DNA of 64,000 bases from Nyssa sinensis. Its lineage: Eukaryota > Streptophyta > Magnoliopsida > Cornales > Nyssaceae. Location: NCBI GenBank assembly GCA_008638375.1, contig CM018048.1, positions 4,215,440-4,279,439 on the forward strand, written 5' to 3'. The notes below the pieces were generated by a model. The model ran no database searches. It was given only the letters and a program-made list of their open reading frames with translations, and was not told where the DNA came from. Shown in pieces: positions 25,042-38,055 of the stretch (the first letter of the stretch is position 1; each line of letters starts with the position of its first letter). The translations under genes and the position numbers were made by a program.

Positions 25042-26790
25042 CACTGTGTCTTGTTTTGTATGATTTGATCAATAATGTGTTTCCCCAAGTGAATGATGAG
25101 ATATCTTTTGGAAGTAAATAACATTTGATTATTTTTCCCCCTCCATAAGATCCACTCATTTCTTGCCTTCCATATAGACCAAAGAACATTACTTCCCACA
25201 TTAACTTGGCAGTTTTATTATACTCAAATCCTTGCCCCCACCATAACAATTGATTGACTGATCCGGAGATTCCCATAGTACACCCCACCAATTCAAGCAA
25301 CATGACCATATCTTCCAACTGAATTTGCACAGTAGAAAGTTATGATCGACTGATTCAATAGACTCCCCACAAAAACAATATTTTTCACTCTCAGGATCCA
25401 CCACAACCCCAATTCTCATCAAGAACTCCCTTGTTTATGTCTACCATTCCATAACAACCAACCAAAAAATTGAATTCTAGGAGGCAAAAACCAATTCCAA
25501 ATAAAATTCATCAGTTTAACTTTTCAACCTAATGTAGAATCGAACCACTGATAGATTGAACTGATTGTGTAGTGACCTGATTTATGTTGCTTCCATGAGA
25601 TTATGTTAGGATGGTTGGAGAAGCATGGAAGCCTATGATTGATTCCTGCAACTTTATTACCTCTAACTCTTCCCAAGCACGCAACTTTCTTCTGAATAAA
25701 GACTAGCACTGAAAGCCTTTTGTCGACAATTTCAGCACCTCAGATAATGGAGCCTCCTTCTTCATTGCTATACTAAAAAGCCTTGGGAATATTTCCTTTA
25801 ATGGACCAATGCTCATCCAGTCATCACTCCAAACCGAAAATCTGTGACCATTGCCAATTTTATACCCAATATTAGACATTGAATAATGATTGATCACGAG
25901 AAAACACCTGAATTATATCCTTCCATATAGATGACATTCCACATTCAGCTATAGAATTCAAAAACCATGCTTGACCTGACACATTGTATTTTTCACAAAG
26001 AAATTTCCTCTAGAGAGAATTTTCCTCCACCGCAAACCTCCACCACCATTTAAATAGCATCCAAGAGTTCATCACCACAAAATTCCTCAGCCCTAAACCA
26101 CCCCTTTCTTTAGATTTCAATACCATTTCCCATCTTACAAGATGAATCTTCCTCGTAGCAACATCCCCACCCCACAAAAATCTGGACCGTATGCAATCCA
26201 AAATCTTGGCTAATTTTTGGGCATTTTGAATAAGGACATATAAAAAAAAAAAGGAAGGCTACCTAGCACAAAATTTATAAGAGCCAGTCTCCCACCAAAG
26301 GAAAAAACTCTTCACTTCCAGGTTGCAAGCTTTTTCTTAAAATTTGCTATCACTCGATTCCATGCCTTCACTCTTTTAGGACTCGCCCTAAGAGGACGCC
26401 CCAAATATTTGATAGGCAGCCTTTGAAACTTGCATTTGATTGTTGAAACAAACATATTTGATTTGTCCTCTGATAAGCCCACCCCACACGCAATGCTCTT
26501 GTAGTAGTTTATTTTAAGACCAGACATTATTTCAAAGCATCTCGGTATCCTTCTGATGTTCACAACTTCTCACCAATTTGTGTTGCAAAAGACTATTGTG
26601 TCATCGACAAACTGAAGATGTGATATTACCAAGACATTTGACCCCACTTGAATCCCTTTGATCAACCCCAATTCCTTTACTAGATGGTGATCCATTTACT
26701 AGAACCGGCAATGATGCAGTGCCAATACATTCCTTTATCCACTTCAACCATTTTGATCCGATGCCAAAACTTGGTGATGCCAAACATGTT
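25040..26790 (-). pseudogene. 5'-truncated L1-type LINE: end of reverse transcriptase plus zf-RVT domain
   Basis: Reading the minus strand from 26790 down: GSKWLKWIKECI and VLVNGSPSSKGIG (RT palm region); after a deletion, HLQFVDDTIVFCN with the catalytic VDD; ISGLKIN-like IMSGLKINYYKS; LPIKYLGRPL; RSRFLWGGDVATRKIHLVRW; SVWSDDWMSIGPL; then the zinc-binding segment CFCGESIESVDHNFLLC with FSWKIWSCCLNWWG; and VLWSIWKARNEWILWRG near 25200. Known: this order is the C-terminal half of plant L1 ORF2. Stops and shifts break it throughout, and the endonuclease and most of RT are missing, as in typical 5'-truncated LINE copies. It lies tail-to-tail with the alpha-galactosidase, about 220 bases from its stop codon. 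Confidence 0.85.
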
Positions 26791-29198
26791 CTAAAATGTC
26801 ATATTGGAGAAAAAAACATTTAGGGTTTAGGCATAATACTTGGTTCAATGTTTAATTTTGATCTAATTCTTTTTTAACAACGTGAGCCCAACAACGCATT
26901 CAATGGCTTAATAATGATTTAAGAACAAAGCGTCCCTGTAAAAATAACATGTTTTTTAAGAGTGACAACATTTATTTGTAATCATGTTTTTTTTTTTGGG
27001 TGCAAATCTTCTTTTTTAATAGCAAAGTATTAATCAAAATTTTCTTAAAATTATTTTCAAGAAGAAATTTTCACTAATAAATATCCTTCAATAATCAAGT
27101 AACCACAAGTTCATTACCGACTTCTTAAAAAACGATTAGAAATAAACGGTATCAGAAAAAGTAACAAATCACAAAGCAATCAACTATGGGTATGACTGTC
27201 ATTACACTATTGCTTGTTAAGTATGTACCTTTTTTTTTGGTAAATAAGAATTTATTAAGCAAAAACACAACTAAACAGAGAGGAACGGGTCGTTTAGGCT
27301 ATGAATCCCCAACAAGAATAATTATACAAAGGAAAAAGAAACTATTGATCATTTTTATTATATACAACAAAAATGGATCTATGAAATCCCCATTGCTAAG
27401 TAATTTATAAAAATTTTAACCATAAAATTAACTATTTTTGTGATAAGTAATTTATTTTATTAACTACCCAAAAAAACAAAACTGTCTCATCATGTAATCC
27501 ACCCTATGCGGATTGCAGAATGCAATTGTATTATGCAATTTCGTAAATTTTAGAACAATAGTTGGCAGTGAAATTTCATAAATTTTTTTTAAAAACATGA
27601 ATGCAATCACACTTGGCAGAGCAATACTATTTCATAACTGTACATATATAAGTGTACAAGGTTTATAACATTGTGGTCCCAATTACAAATAAAATCAATG
27701 ACTAACATCACTAAAGATCTGCTATTATATTTCTATTCTTCTTGTTCTAAGTTGTTGTCTACTCTTATCATATCATCCTTAAGGAAACTGGAATATCCTA
27801 TGATGCTTCTCTCATAGATTCCTTCTATGCTTAGAAATTCTTCAGTCATTGCTTATTGTCTATTCTTTCTCTGTAGCACCTAAAATGTGCATGGATAAAT
27901 CCATGCGAGCTTTGTGAAAAGCTCGTGAATAATCATGGTTTTCTGTCATAGGTTATGACCGATGGAGTTTTGGATCTAAGAGAAAGTTGAAGCATTTCTC
28001 CATCGATCTAGGTTTTTCAATCAAGCAATAGTAAATGTGAAGCAAAGTAACAATTTTAAAGCATCAATCGAGTTGCAAAATAATTTGCAACACAATACAA
28101 TCAATTTGACAATTTCAATATAGGCAATTTGGCCACTAGTTATAAAATTGAAATAAATAATTTGTTGGTAGCAAGATAACAATTTTTAATGCAATGAAAG
28201 TTATGCCAAAAGGCCATAAACTTCCCAATTAAATAAGGAACATGCCAATTCTACAGTAAATAATGTGGTTGTCGCCACGATAATCAATGACTACTACAGG
28301 TAGCCCAACGTAGGCCTGGTCATGACTCGATTACTGCCAATCATATACACTAGGTGTACGTACAAGGTTTGCTTTTTGAGAGCGATAACACATCAAAACT
28401 GCATAATGGCATGGAAAAACAATTTAAAATAATTCAATAGACGATTTGGAATAAGTCAAACAATTGGATACAATTTTCATGCTTCATATTTTAAAACCAA
28501 GTTCAATAGGACAATATCAATTCGATGATAAACCAATTGTAATTCAATCAATAAAATGATGACAATTCGATCAATGAAATGATAGCAATTTGTTCTTTAA
28601 AACAATGACAATTAGTTTGATAAAATGATAATAATTTGATAAATCAAGACGAAAATAATTTGTTCAATAACAGTAATGAGATAGAAAACACAGTTCTAAA
28701 ATATAGAGTGCGAAAATCCGTACTTCAAAGTTTCAGATTACTCACCTGTGGTCCTAAGTCCACCATTACATCATTACAAACTTGCTTTGTAACACCTAGA
28801 ATGAGAAATTAGGTAATATCTGTACCCGATAAATTTGGTGATATATGTATAATGCATTGGAAGTTATGGAAACCCTTTTTGGGGGTAAATATGTAATATT
28901 ATAACCTAAGGTTAGACAACCTAACCACAAGTGGAATTAACCTAACCTAGGATTGAATACACCATTAGTTTGAGAAGAAATGATTCATTAAGTTGATAAT
29001 TAAATAATAAAAAAAATAGAATAGAATAGTGCCTACCATGTGACCTACATATGATGAGAGAGAAGGAAAAAATGTAAGGTACACATATAAACGTATATAT
29101 ATATGTGTGTATGTACATACATAATACATGTATGTCAAGAAGGGAAACAAACCATGACACCACCATTAATTATTGTCTAGGAAAGATTCTCTCAACAA

Positions 29199-29234
<36 letters not shown>

Positions 29235-29640
29235 GAATATAGATATACACTGGTGAGAAGCATTGAACATAGGATTCCAATAATCACTCCCATCAATCAT
29301 AGTAGCTATCTCCCACCATTAAATCTTGTCTCGAAAATATTCATGATGAATAGTGCGGTTCGGGTCTTCAGATTCGGGTTGGATCCTAACCGTTTAAAAT
29401 GGATCTCAACCTAAAACAAAATGTTGTCGTTTTGTTTAATGAAGGTTGGCATCATTGTGATGTCAGCATGATGCAGCGAAATATGTGAGCCGGATGGTTC
29501 TTGAAGTGGCTTAGTCCTTGAACCCTTAAATCAGTTGGTTTTCTGAACCTTTTCTAAAATTCTGTTTTGAACCCTAAACTTTTCTGAAAATTATGAATTG
29601 ACCCCCTAGTTTTGGTTAATTAGAAATTTACCCATAAAAA
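26791..29640. other. Non-coding AT-rich stretch
   Basis: No gene recognised. A T-rich motif followed by GGTAAATAAGAATTTATTAA near 27230 looks like a retroelement tail. A TA microsatellite lies at about 29200-29231. Around 28420-28680 words such as AACAATTTGATAAA and CAATTCGATCAATGAAATGA recur in degenerate form. Confidence 0.4.
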
Positions 29641-30981
29641 TAATTAAAAATTATTTTTAAAACTTTCTGATTTTTTAAACACTTAATTTTTCAAAAAAAG
29701 GAACTATCTTGTGGATATTATTGAAAAAAACACCTAATAATGGCCCGACAACCCCAAAACCCCATCGCACACCTGATAAATGACAAAATAGACGAGCGTA
29801 AATTTACGACACTCAGTTTGGATCCCCAGTTTGTAACTTATGAAACTTTTTGACGTTTTATGCACCTAATTTTCCACACAAAAAAAGACTCGTCTTGTGG
29901 ATTTTATCGAAAAGAACACCTAATAACAGCTTGACAACTCTGAAACCCCATCCCACACTTGAAAAATGACAAAATAGATGAGCAAAAACTTACGACACTC
30001 AGTTTAGATCCCCGGTTTGAAACTTATGAAACTTTTCTAAGCATTAAGCACCTAATTTTCCAAAAAAAAATAGACCCTTCTTTGTGATTTTACAAGAAAA
30101 AAACACCCGATGACGGCCTGACAACTCCGGAGCCCCATCACACACCTGAAAAAATGACAAAATAGACGAGCACAAACTTATGACACTCAATTTGGATCCC
30201 GGTTTACAACTTATAAAACTTTTCAACTTTTTAATCACCTAATTTTTCAAAAAAAAAAGACCCTTATTCTTGATTTTACTAGAAAAAATACCTGATAACA
30301 TCCTGACAATCCCGAAACCCCATCATACACCCAAAAATTGAAAAAATAGACGGGCACAAACTTATGGCACTGAGTTTGGATCCCCAGTTTAAAACTTAGG
30401 AAACTTTTTTACGTTTCAAGCACCTAATTTTTCTATAAAAAAGACAATTCTTCCTGATTTTACACAAAAAAAACACCCAATAACGGCATGACAACTCCGA
30501 AGCTCTATCACACACTTGACAATTGTAAAATAGACGAGCACAAACTTACGACACTCAGTTTGGATCCCCGGTTTGAAAATTCTGAAACTTTCTACTGTTT
30601 TAAGCACCTAATTTTTTTAAAAAAATAGACTTGTCTTGAGGATTTTACCAAAAAAAAACACCCGATAACGGCTCGACAACCCTGAAACCCCATCACATAC
30701 TTGAAAAATAACAAAATTGACATGCACAAAGTTACGACACTCAATTTGGATCCCTGGTTTGAAATTTATGAAACTTTTCGACGTTTTAAGCACCTAATTT
30801 TCTTAAAACAAAGTCCCGTCCTGTGGGTTTTACAAAAAAAAAAAAAAAACACCCGATAACGGTCTGACAATGCGGAAACCACATCACACTCCTAAAAAAT
30901 GACAAAATAGACGAGCATAAACTTACGGCACTCAGTTTGGATCCCCAGTTTGAAACTTATGAAACTTTCTGACATTTTAAG
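29640..30981. repeat. 186-bp tandem satellite, first block (about 7 copies)
   Basis: The landmark GGATCCCCRGTTTG recurs near 29820, 30008, 30196, 30379, 30563, 30750 and 30937, spacing 183-189. Other shared words are CACCTAATTTTCCAAAAAAA, GATAACGGCCTGACAACCCC, CATCACACACCTGAAAAATG, AAAATAGACGAGCACAAAC and TTACGACACTCAG. Copies are diverged. Short ORFs in it (for example 30044-30238 minus) are by-products of the repeat. Confidence 0.9.
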
Positions 30982-31399
30982 TGTTATAATATGTCCCACA
31001 TGAAAGGGTAATATGGACATTATTTGGACTTAATGAAATTAGGTGGTTATTGGCTTTGGAATAGTTACGTACGGTTACTTAATTAGTGAGATACAATAGG
31101 GAAAGTGTTTTTCCTATATACCTACTTTTATGGGAAGTAGGATAAGGTTTGATTTTAAGTAGGAATTGTCCTCTCTCTACCCACTTATTTTAACCAAGTT
31201 TTCCCATAATATTCTGGCGTAGAAAAAGAAAGGGGTCAAGTGAGAGAAATAATTTCTACAAGTCATCTTCAAGAAGGAGATCTCATTATGGCTGATTCTA
31301 GTATATTTCATGAAATATTTATTTTCTCATAAAATTATTATTATGTGATTTTCATGATAGTTAAAGATTCTTATTTCTGTAAATCAAATTTATCTTACA
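30982..31399 (+). mobile_element. LTR inserted in the satellite
   Basis: A non-satellite block starting TGTTATAATATGTCCCACAT and ending ATCTTACA, with a TATA-like CCTATATACCTAC near 31113, followed two bases later by a perfect tRNA-Met-type primer-binding site. This is the shape of a 5' LTR of about 418 bp. No matching 3' LTR is found after the internal sequence. Confidence 0.7.
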
Positions 31400-31401
31400 T
31401 G

Positions 31402-31413
31402 TGGTATCAGAGC
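31402..31413 (+). promoter_or_regulatory. Primer-binding site (initiator tRNA-Met type)
   Basis: TGGTATCAGAGC, the standard plant retrotransposon primer-binding site, two bases after the LTR end at 31399. Confidence 0.75.
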
Positions 31414-31964
31414 ATGGTTAAAACTATCATGATTTTTCTTTTAATGTAGAGATTGATTTGATTAATATTCTTTCATGATTCGGCTGGAAAGAGAAGAAAA
31501 AAAATTTATAAAAGTGTAAAAATATGCCGCTGCCATTTTTTTCATGTAAAAGTGTGATTGTGCCCCAAGCAAAAAAAAGAAAAAAAAAAAAAAGAAAAGG
31601 TGAAGCAGTGCAGAAGCTTAACGTTAAAAAAAAAATTGGTTCATCCAATCTTCCGCCGACATAGTTATCCGCCACTGGACGGAGTAGACTCCACCATACC
31701 AGCGACGGTGGAAACTTGGACGGATTCAATCGTAAGCATATCAAACTTTTTGAGATTTGGTTGGAAAAATCAAATCCCTATTCTCAATCCTCTCATTAAA
31801 CGAAGAAGCTGAAATTAGCTGGCGATCAACTGCATGGCCAGTTTTAATACCAAAGTTTTAACCAGACTGTTTTCATAATGTGTAGTGGTTTTGGATGGTG
31901 CCTCAAAGACAAAAGTCAATGTTACTGTTGAGAGCTTATAGATTATGTTGGCCTATTTGCAAGC
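31414..31964 (+). mobile_element. Internal remnant of the LTR element, no coding domain
   Basis: About 550 bases after the primer-binding site with no recognisable gag or pol. A + ORF at 31558-31812 is Lys-rich at its start and matches nothing I know. The satellite resumes near 31965 with no 3' LTR, so the element is either a short non-autonomous one with a lost end or a truncated copia leader. Confidence 0.5.
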
Positions 31965-33010
31965 CGTGTGGGCTTTGGGTTTTACAAAAAAAAAAAAAAA
32001 CACCCGATAACGGTCTGACAACCCCGAAACCACATCACACTCCTAAAAAATGATAAAATAGACAAGCATAAACTTACGGCACTCAGTTTGGATCCCCAAT
32101 TTAAAACTTATGAAACTTTCTGACGTTTTAAGCAATTATTTTTTAAAAAAAGAACTGTCTTTTGGATTTTATTAGAAAAAGCACACAATAACGGCTAGAC
32201 AACCCCAAAATCCCAGCACACACTTGATAAATGACAAAATAGACGAGCATAAACTTACGACACTCGGTTTGGATTCCCGTTTTGCAACTTATGAAACTTT
32301 TTGACATTTTAAGCACTTAATTTTTCACAAAAAAAAAAAAGAACCGTCTTGTGGATTTTATTAAAAAGAAGCACCTAATAATGGCCTGACAACTCTAAAC
32401 TCCATCACACACCTGATAAATGACAAAATAGACCAACACAAATTTACAACACTCAATTTGGATCCCCAGTTTGTAACTTTTGAAACTTTCCCACATTTTA
32501 TGCACCTAATTTTCCAAAAATAAAAAGACCTGCCTTATGGATTTTACTGGAAAAAACACTCGATAACGGCTTGAAAACTTCAAAACCCCATTCCACACCT
32601 GAAAAATGGCAAATTAGACAAGAAAAAACTTACGACACTCAGTTTGGATTCCCGGTTTGTAACTTATGAAACTTTTCTAAGTTTTAAACACCTAATTTTC
32701 AAAAATAAAAAAGACCCTTATTCGTGGTTTTATAAGGAAAAAAACCGGATAACAGACTGACAACTCTGAAACCCTATCATACACTTGAGAAAATGACAAA
32801 GTAGATGAGCACAAACCTACGACACTCGGTTTGGATCCCGATTTGCAACTTTTGAAACTTTTGAAACTTTTTGACTTTTTAAGCACCTAATTTTCCAAAA
32901 AAAAACTTATTTGTGATTTTATAGAAAAAACACCTAATAACATCTTGGCAATCCCGAAACCCTATCATACACTTGAAAATTGAAGAAATCGACGGGCACA
33001 AACTCTTTGT
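31965..33010. repeat. 186-bp tandem satellite, second block (about 5 copies)
   Basis: The GGATCCCC-type landmark recurs near 32088, 32270, 32459, 32646 and 32831. The first monomer (31970-32130) is much closer to the last monomer of the first block (30824-30981) than to its neighbours: both have a long A run, GATAACGGTCTGACAA and CATCACACTCCTAAAAAATG. Confidence 0.9.
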
Positions 33011-33050
33011 GTGCGTGTGTGTGTATGTGTGTGTGTGTGTGTGTATATAT
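33007..33050. repeat. GT/TA microsatellite
   Basis: GTGTGTG runs ending in TATATATA at the satellite edge. A similar GT run lies inside the adjacent 2-kb repeat near 33215-33260. Confidence 0.85.
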
Positions 33051-33056
33051 ATTCAT

Positions 33057-33226
33057 ATTATAGAGAATTGGTTTTTGAGAATTATTTTGTAAATTTCTTA
33101 TGAAAAAATAATTTTGATAGAATCAATTTGTTAATTAAGTGTTTGAAAAGATTATGTAGAAGCGATTTTGTACTATGATTTTTTTTGTCCTTTATTTAAT
33201 AAATTATTTTTGTGGGTATGTGTGTT

Positions 33227-33261
<35 letters not shown>

Positions 33262-35091
33262 CAAATATAATATTTTTTAGATCATATATGTAGACAAGGA
33301 CCGAGGGAGCTAAAAATGCCCCCCCTCAAATTTTTTATTTTATATTTTCTTAAAAATTTTCAAATATATCCCTTGAATTTATATTGTGCCCCCTAGATTT
33401 TTTTTTCACTTTACCTTCTTTTAAGTTAAGTTTGAGATTTTTACCGATAATTTTTTTTATAACTAAAAACTTTTAAGCGTCTATTTATTCTTTTAATTAC
33501 ACATCTTTTTTAATTTGTAACTTCCTTTATATTAATGCATATAATTATTAATAAAAAACATTTAACCAATATTAGGCCGGCTATACCGTAAGGCAAGAAA
33601 AGCAATAATTGTAGCCCCACCTACTAAGAAAGTCCCAATTTTTATGTGTATAATATAATTCATATAATAGTCTAAAACCCATAAAAATCTATTTTACAAA
33701 GAATGCCTCAATTTTTAGGTCTTTATAGTATAATCCATATAAAAGTTTAAAACTCATAAAAATCTATTTTACAAAGAAGGAGCCATAAACATTTTTTTAA
33801 AAAAATTTAATTATATTAATAGTCCTATTTCAAATTATTATCATTTTCTACCAATATATGCTTACATAAAAAATAAATATATATTTTTTGTATTGCGTAG
33901 TTTAGAATTTTGTAAATTCTTTTACTTAAATTATATTTCAAATTTTTTATTACTCAACATTATTTAATTATGTAATAACTCTATTAATATTTAGTATCTT
34001 TATCTTTCTTATTGAAATATTATTACAATTTTAAATTACAAAACTATATATCACAACAAAGATATTGAAAATATTTTTATATATTTATTAGAGTTTTATT
34101 TATAATTATATTAATAAAAACTCTTATAGTATAAACTATTCTATTTTTTTTTAAATCAATATGAATTTTAATTAAAATTGATTATTCTTGCATCTAAAAA
34201 TAAGATTAAAAAAATAGAAAAAAGCTTCATTTATGCTTTGTTTGGATGGAGAGATTTGGAGAGAAAATAAAAGGTTTGGAGACACTAAGAGAAAGATGGA
34301 GCACTTTTCCCACCTCTCCAAAAGTGGAGAGATTTGAAAAGAAAAGAAACATTTTTAATAAATTTTACTTAAAATACTAAATATACCCTTAAATGTTTGT
34401 GTAAAAAATTAGGGTTTTTATAACAAAATATATTTAATTGTCAAATAATTTATACATTTTATTTTCTTTTCTCTCCTACTAACTATTCAAACAAAAAATA
34501 GTTATTTTATTTTCATTTCTCTCCTAAATATTTAAGCAAGTTGAGAACAAACACTTTTTTTTCTTCTCTTTTCTAGGTTATCCTTTTTTTTTTTTCTTTT
34601 CTCTCCACAACTTCCAAACAAAGGCTTAGAGTTATCACTTTCAAGTCTCAAATTAGCTTGAACCGTCCCATCAATATTAAATTTTTAAATTTATGATTAA
34701 TATTTAGTAACACAATTTGTCCCTTTAAAATAAATTCTTGACTTGGTTCTGTATAGAGAGTGAAAGAAGGGGTGGTAATCAATGTCCAAAAGGGTAATAG
34801 AGCCAAAAGCTACCCAAGGGAGCTTTGTCTTATTTTTGGCAAAAATGTTCCTTTCAGTGTTGTTGTAACTACAAACAACCATTTCCCTAACCCCACCACG
34901 TAAAGAAAGTGCTCCTCCAACCGTTTAACTAGCATCTTCATTAAATGTGCTGGTCCATTAGGTATTTATTTATTAAAAATTTACATTTAATGAATTTTAA
35001 ACAAGACATTTCACACATATATTGAACTATATAATATTGAATTATATGTGTATATATTATTTATTAAATTTCATATTTATCTTAAGACTTC

Positions 35092-35130
<39 letters not shown>
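33057..35130. repeat. 2-kb dispersed repeat, copy 2
   Basis: Direct-orientation copy of 14128-16180, about 19 kb downstream of it. It ends in a TA run (35102-35136) immediately before the 5' LTR of gypsy element A, so the right end of this copy may have been removed or interrupted by that insertion. Confidence 0.8.
34234..34625. mobile_element. PIF/Harbinger-type MITE, copy 2
   Basis: Counterpart of the MITE at 15272. Left end TGCTTTGTTTGGATGGAGAG, right end inward GCCTTTGTTTGGAAGTTG, with TTA at 34231-34233 and 34626-34628. It lies at the same relative place in both copies of the 2-kb repeat. Confidence 0.65.
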
Positions 35131-35136
<6 letters not shown>

Positions 35137-35140
<4 letters not shown>

Positions 35141-35671
35141 ATGCCACAAAAGGACAAACGACTCCCAGCACGACACGTGTTTGGAGCACCTATGCGTACA
35201 GACTAAAGGGAGCTCTCCTATCCAGAACAAGACAGTTACAGAGGGTTCAGAGCTTCTTTACTCGGAACACCGCGAGATCTCTAGTCTTCCCTCCAAAACA
35301 GGAAATACTGGGCATACAAATAGAGGGGTTCCGAGCTAATCACCGCTTTACACGCCCTTCCGATTTTGAATAAAGAAAACAAAGTCCTATATGGTAACTG
35401 CTATTCTCGGATATCGCCAAATCTCTATCTTTGCAACTCCAAATCTTACTTAACTTATAAAATCTGCAGCCTATAAATTAAATCCTAAGATGTGTTTTTC
35501 AATTAGGCTCTTTCAATTACTTTCAATTACAGTCTTTCTTTTAATTTTTTCTAATTTCATCATCGGAACGGCTATCACCGAAGCCAACCCGATGGCCCTT
35601 TAATCATTTTCTTTTAGTTATTGACAGAGGACAAAGAGCGGAGGCCCCACTAATCAGAAAGCGCAACATCA
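35137..35671 (+). repeat. 5' LTR of gypsy A
   Basis: Starts TGATATGCCACAAAAGGACA and ends GCGCAACATCA. It holds TATAAAATC and CTATAAATTAAAT (about 35455-35485) as TATA candidates. Its first and last bases are like those of the element B LTR (TGATATACCACAAAATGACA ... GCATCA read on the minus strand), so A and B are related families. Confidence 0.75.
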
Positions 35672-35694
35672 GTTTGACGCCATCTATGGGAAAC
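35672..35694 (+). promoter_or_regulatory. Primer-binding site of gypsy A
   Basis: GTTTGACGCCATCTATGGGA directly after the LTR, the decayed form of the plant gypsy pattern TGGCGCCGTCTGTGGGAA. Confidence 0.6.
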
Positions 35695-35762
35695 GAAAAC
35701 TGTTTCTTGCTAATTTTCTTCTCCGACAACGACAACTTTTTGTCTCTTTCTTCTAAAAGACG

Positions 35763-37620
35763 ATGGCTCCCAATTTTCGTCCAAGAAAATGTTCTCAAAA
35801 CCCCCTTGAAACCAGCCTCCTGCTGGAAGAGGAAGGGGGCAAGCACCTAATCCATTACAACAACAACTCAATCGGATCCAACAACAGTCCGATCAGATGC
35901 AGGAACAGCTCCTCGCCATGTCCCAAGCCCTGGCATTGCTGGCCTATAATTAGCAGAATAATCCCACTCATCCTCCTACCAGTGCTGCTAATGAAGAAGC
36001 TCAGCCTCCTGTCACCACCATGGGCGGAAGACTTCCCTTGAAGGCCCCTAACGTGCAGTCGGTACACCCTCATGGTACCACTCACATATGGGGTGATCCC
36101 CAGCCATCAACCGCAGCAGGGAGAGGGATGCCTGCTTTTTATCCTGTTGTCCACTATCAAAACAAGACAAAGATCTCGACTCCGGCAGCCTCGGGGGCCA
36201 ATCCAACTCCACTTGAGTCTTAGCCTCCACTGGAACTAGTTTCCCCTGTCCAATGAGGGTAACGTCCCTCTACTACTACTGGGCAAAATCATCCCCTACA
36301 CATAGGGGCTGAAGCTGCAAGACAAGGCCAGCAGCAAGGCCTAAATCCATAGCTAGTGCTCTCCCGAGTCCTTTAAAGGATGGAGGAAATAGCGGACTAT
36401 GTGGAACAAACCATCTTCACCAAAGCGACCCATGCCCTTCTAAAGCAGGATAAACTGGGGAAGCTACTCGGGAGGTTTGCCACGTCGTTCACTCTTGCCA
36501 TAATGGTGGAAGAGTGGCCAAAAAAATTTATCATCCCGAAGTTCACCCTTTATGATGGGTCTGAAGATCCCGGAGATCATCTCTCTTATTATCAGCACAC
36601 CATGGCTCTACATGGGGGCCATTGACGCCTTCATGTGCCGAACCTTTGTATCCAGCCTCAAAGGTATCGCTCTAAAATGGTTCCACAGCGTTCCTCAGGA
36701 GTCGATTACTAACTACTACGAGCTCAGCAGGCAGTTCCTTGATTGATTCCTGACCAGTAGGAAGTTGAGAAAGGGGCCAGAATTTTTGCTAACTAAAAAG
36801 CAGACCAAGGGCCACTCGCTTCGGGAGTACATCTCACTTCCATGCCGTGCTAATAGAGATAACAAACGGCAGCTCAAACTTTCTGGTAGCAGATCTCACC
36901 ATTGGCCGAGGGCCGGGGCGCTTTTAGGATTCTTTGACGAAAAATCCTCCCACTAACATGGCAGCACTCGTGGAGTGGGCAAAAAAATACATAAACTTGG
37001 AGGACACAAAGATATCCTTCTGAAAGGCTAAAGTGCAGGCTCAGAAGGACAATCACAAGAAGGACTCTAGTGCAACTAAGAAGAAAGTCAAAAGTCCTCA
37101 TAGAAAGATGACACCCAGAACCCAAAATAACCCTAATTTTGGGAGAAACGACACGTTCACTCCTCTGAACGCCTCCCTCACTCACATACTTCGACAGGTG
37201 CAGACCCGCGAGGATCTAAAGTGGCCGAAACCATTGAAGAGCAATCCTGATACTAGGGACCAAAACAAGTACTGTGATTTTCACAAAGATCACGGACACA
37301 CCACTGACGAATGCAGAGCCCTCAAACAGGAGATTGAGTAACTCATTAGACAAGGGCGGCTACGAGAGTTTATCCGACAGGACGGGAGGCAGAACCCCCG
37401 TAATGGCAGGCCGCAACAAAGAAGGCAAGAACAAAAGCCTAAACAGAGGGAGGTCCAGAACGAGCAACCCCAACACAACAAACAGGTCATCTTTGTCCTT
37501 CACGCTGACAACTCGATGATAGGAATGTCCAATCGTGCCAAAAAGTGGTATGCTCGAAAGGCTAGGGCAGCACCTAACGTCCTCTAGATCTCTACCATTA
37601 AGAAAAGGCTGAAGCCCGCA
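35763..37620 (+). pseudogene. gypsy A Gag, broken
   Basis: Starts at ATG 35763 (MAPNFRPRKC) and passes through several frames: a glutamine/proline-rich N-terminal part, then the retrotransposon Gag domain with GRFATSFTLAIMVEEWPKKF, IPKFTLYDGSEDPGDHLSYY and LKGIALKWFHSVPQESITNY, a basic region (37033-37250), and the zinc-knuckle-like YCDFHKDHGHTTDECRAL. At least four frameshifts or stops interrupt it. It would have formed the particle core. Confidence 0.8.
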
Positions 37621-37656
37621 CTACAAATCCAGTTCTCAGAGCTGGATCTTACTGGG

Positions 37657-38055
37657 GTGCACTATCCTCACAGTGATGCCCTTCTCATCTCGCTCAAAAT
37701 TGCAAATTTCAATATCAGAAGAGTCTTGGTGGACATAGGGAGTTCCACCAATGTGCTATTCTATGAGCTTCTCAAGCACATGAAACTCAACCCTAGTGAC
37801 ATCAAGGCCACCACCGCTGTAATGGAGGGATTTGACGGGAACCTCAGCACCCCGCTAGGTAAAATAGACCTCCCGACCACAGCGAGAGAAGGGGACAGAC
37901 AGAAAATGTTGATTTCTGAATACATGGTCCTGGACTCCAAGTCCCCCTACAACATCATCATTAGAAGACCTTGGCTCTATCAAATAGGAACGGTTTACCT
38001 AGAGCCTCTATCAGTGCTTGAAATACGTGCACAACAACGAGGTCTATTCCATTAG
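37657..38055 (+). pseudogene. gypsy A aspartic protease
   Basis: An open block with VLVDIGSSTNVLFYELLK (catalytic triad DTG altered to DIG), MKLNPSDIKATT, GFDGNLSTPLGKIDLP and YNIIIRRPWLYQIGTV. It corresponds to the retropepsin domain of gypsy Pol. The changed triad and flanking breaks make it inactive. Confidence 0.8.

Noticed and set aside
31402..31413. TGGTATCAGAGC as part of a tRNA gene
   Set aside because: Only the primer-binding complement is present, with no cloverleaf sequence around it; it follows an LTR end.
30044..32886. Several similar 60-65-codon minus ORFs
   Set aside because: They recur once per satellite monomer and are by-products of the tandem repeat.
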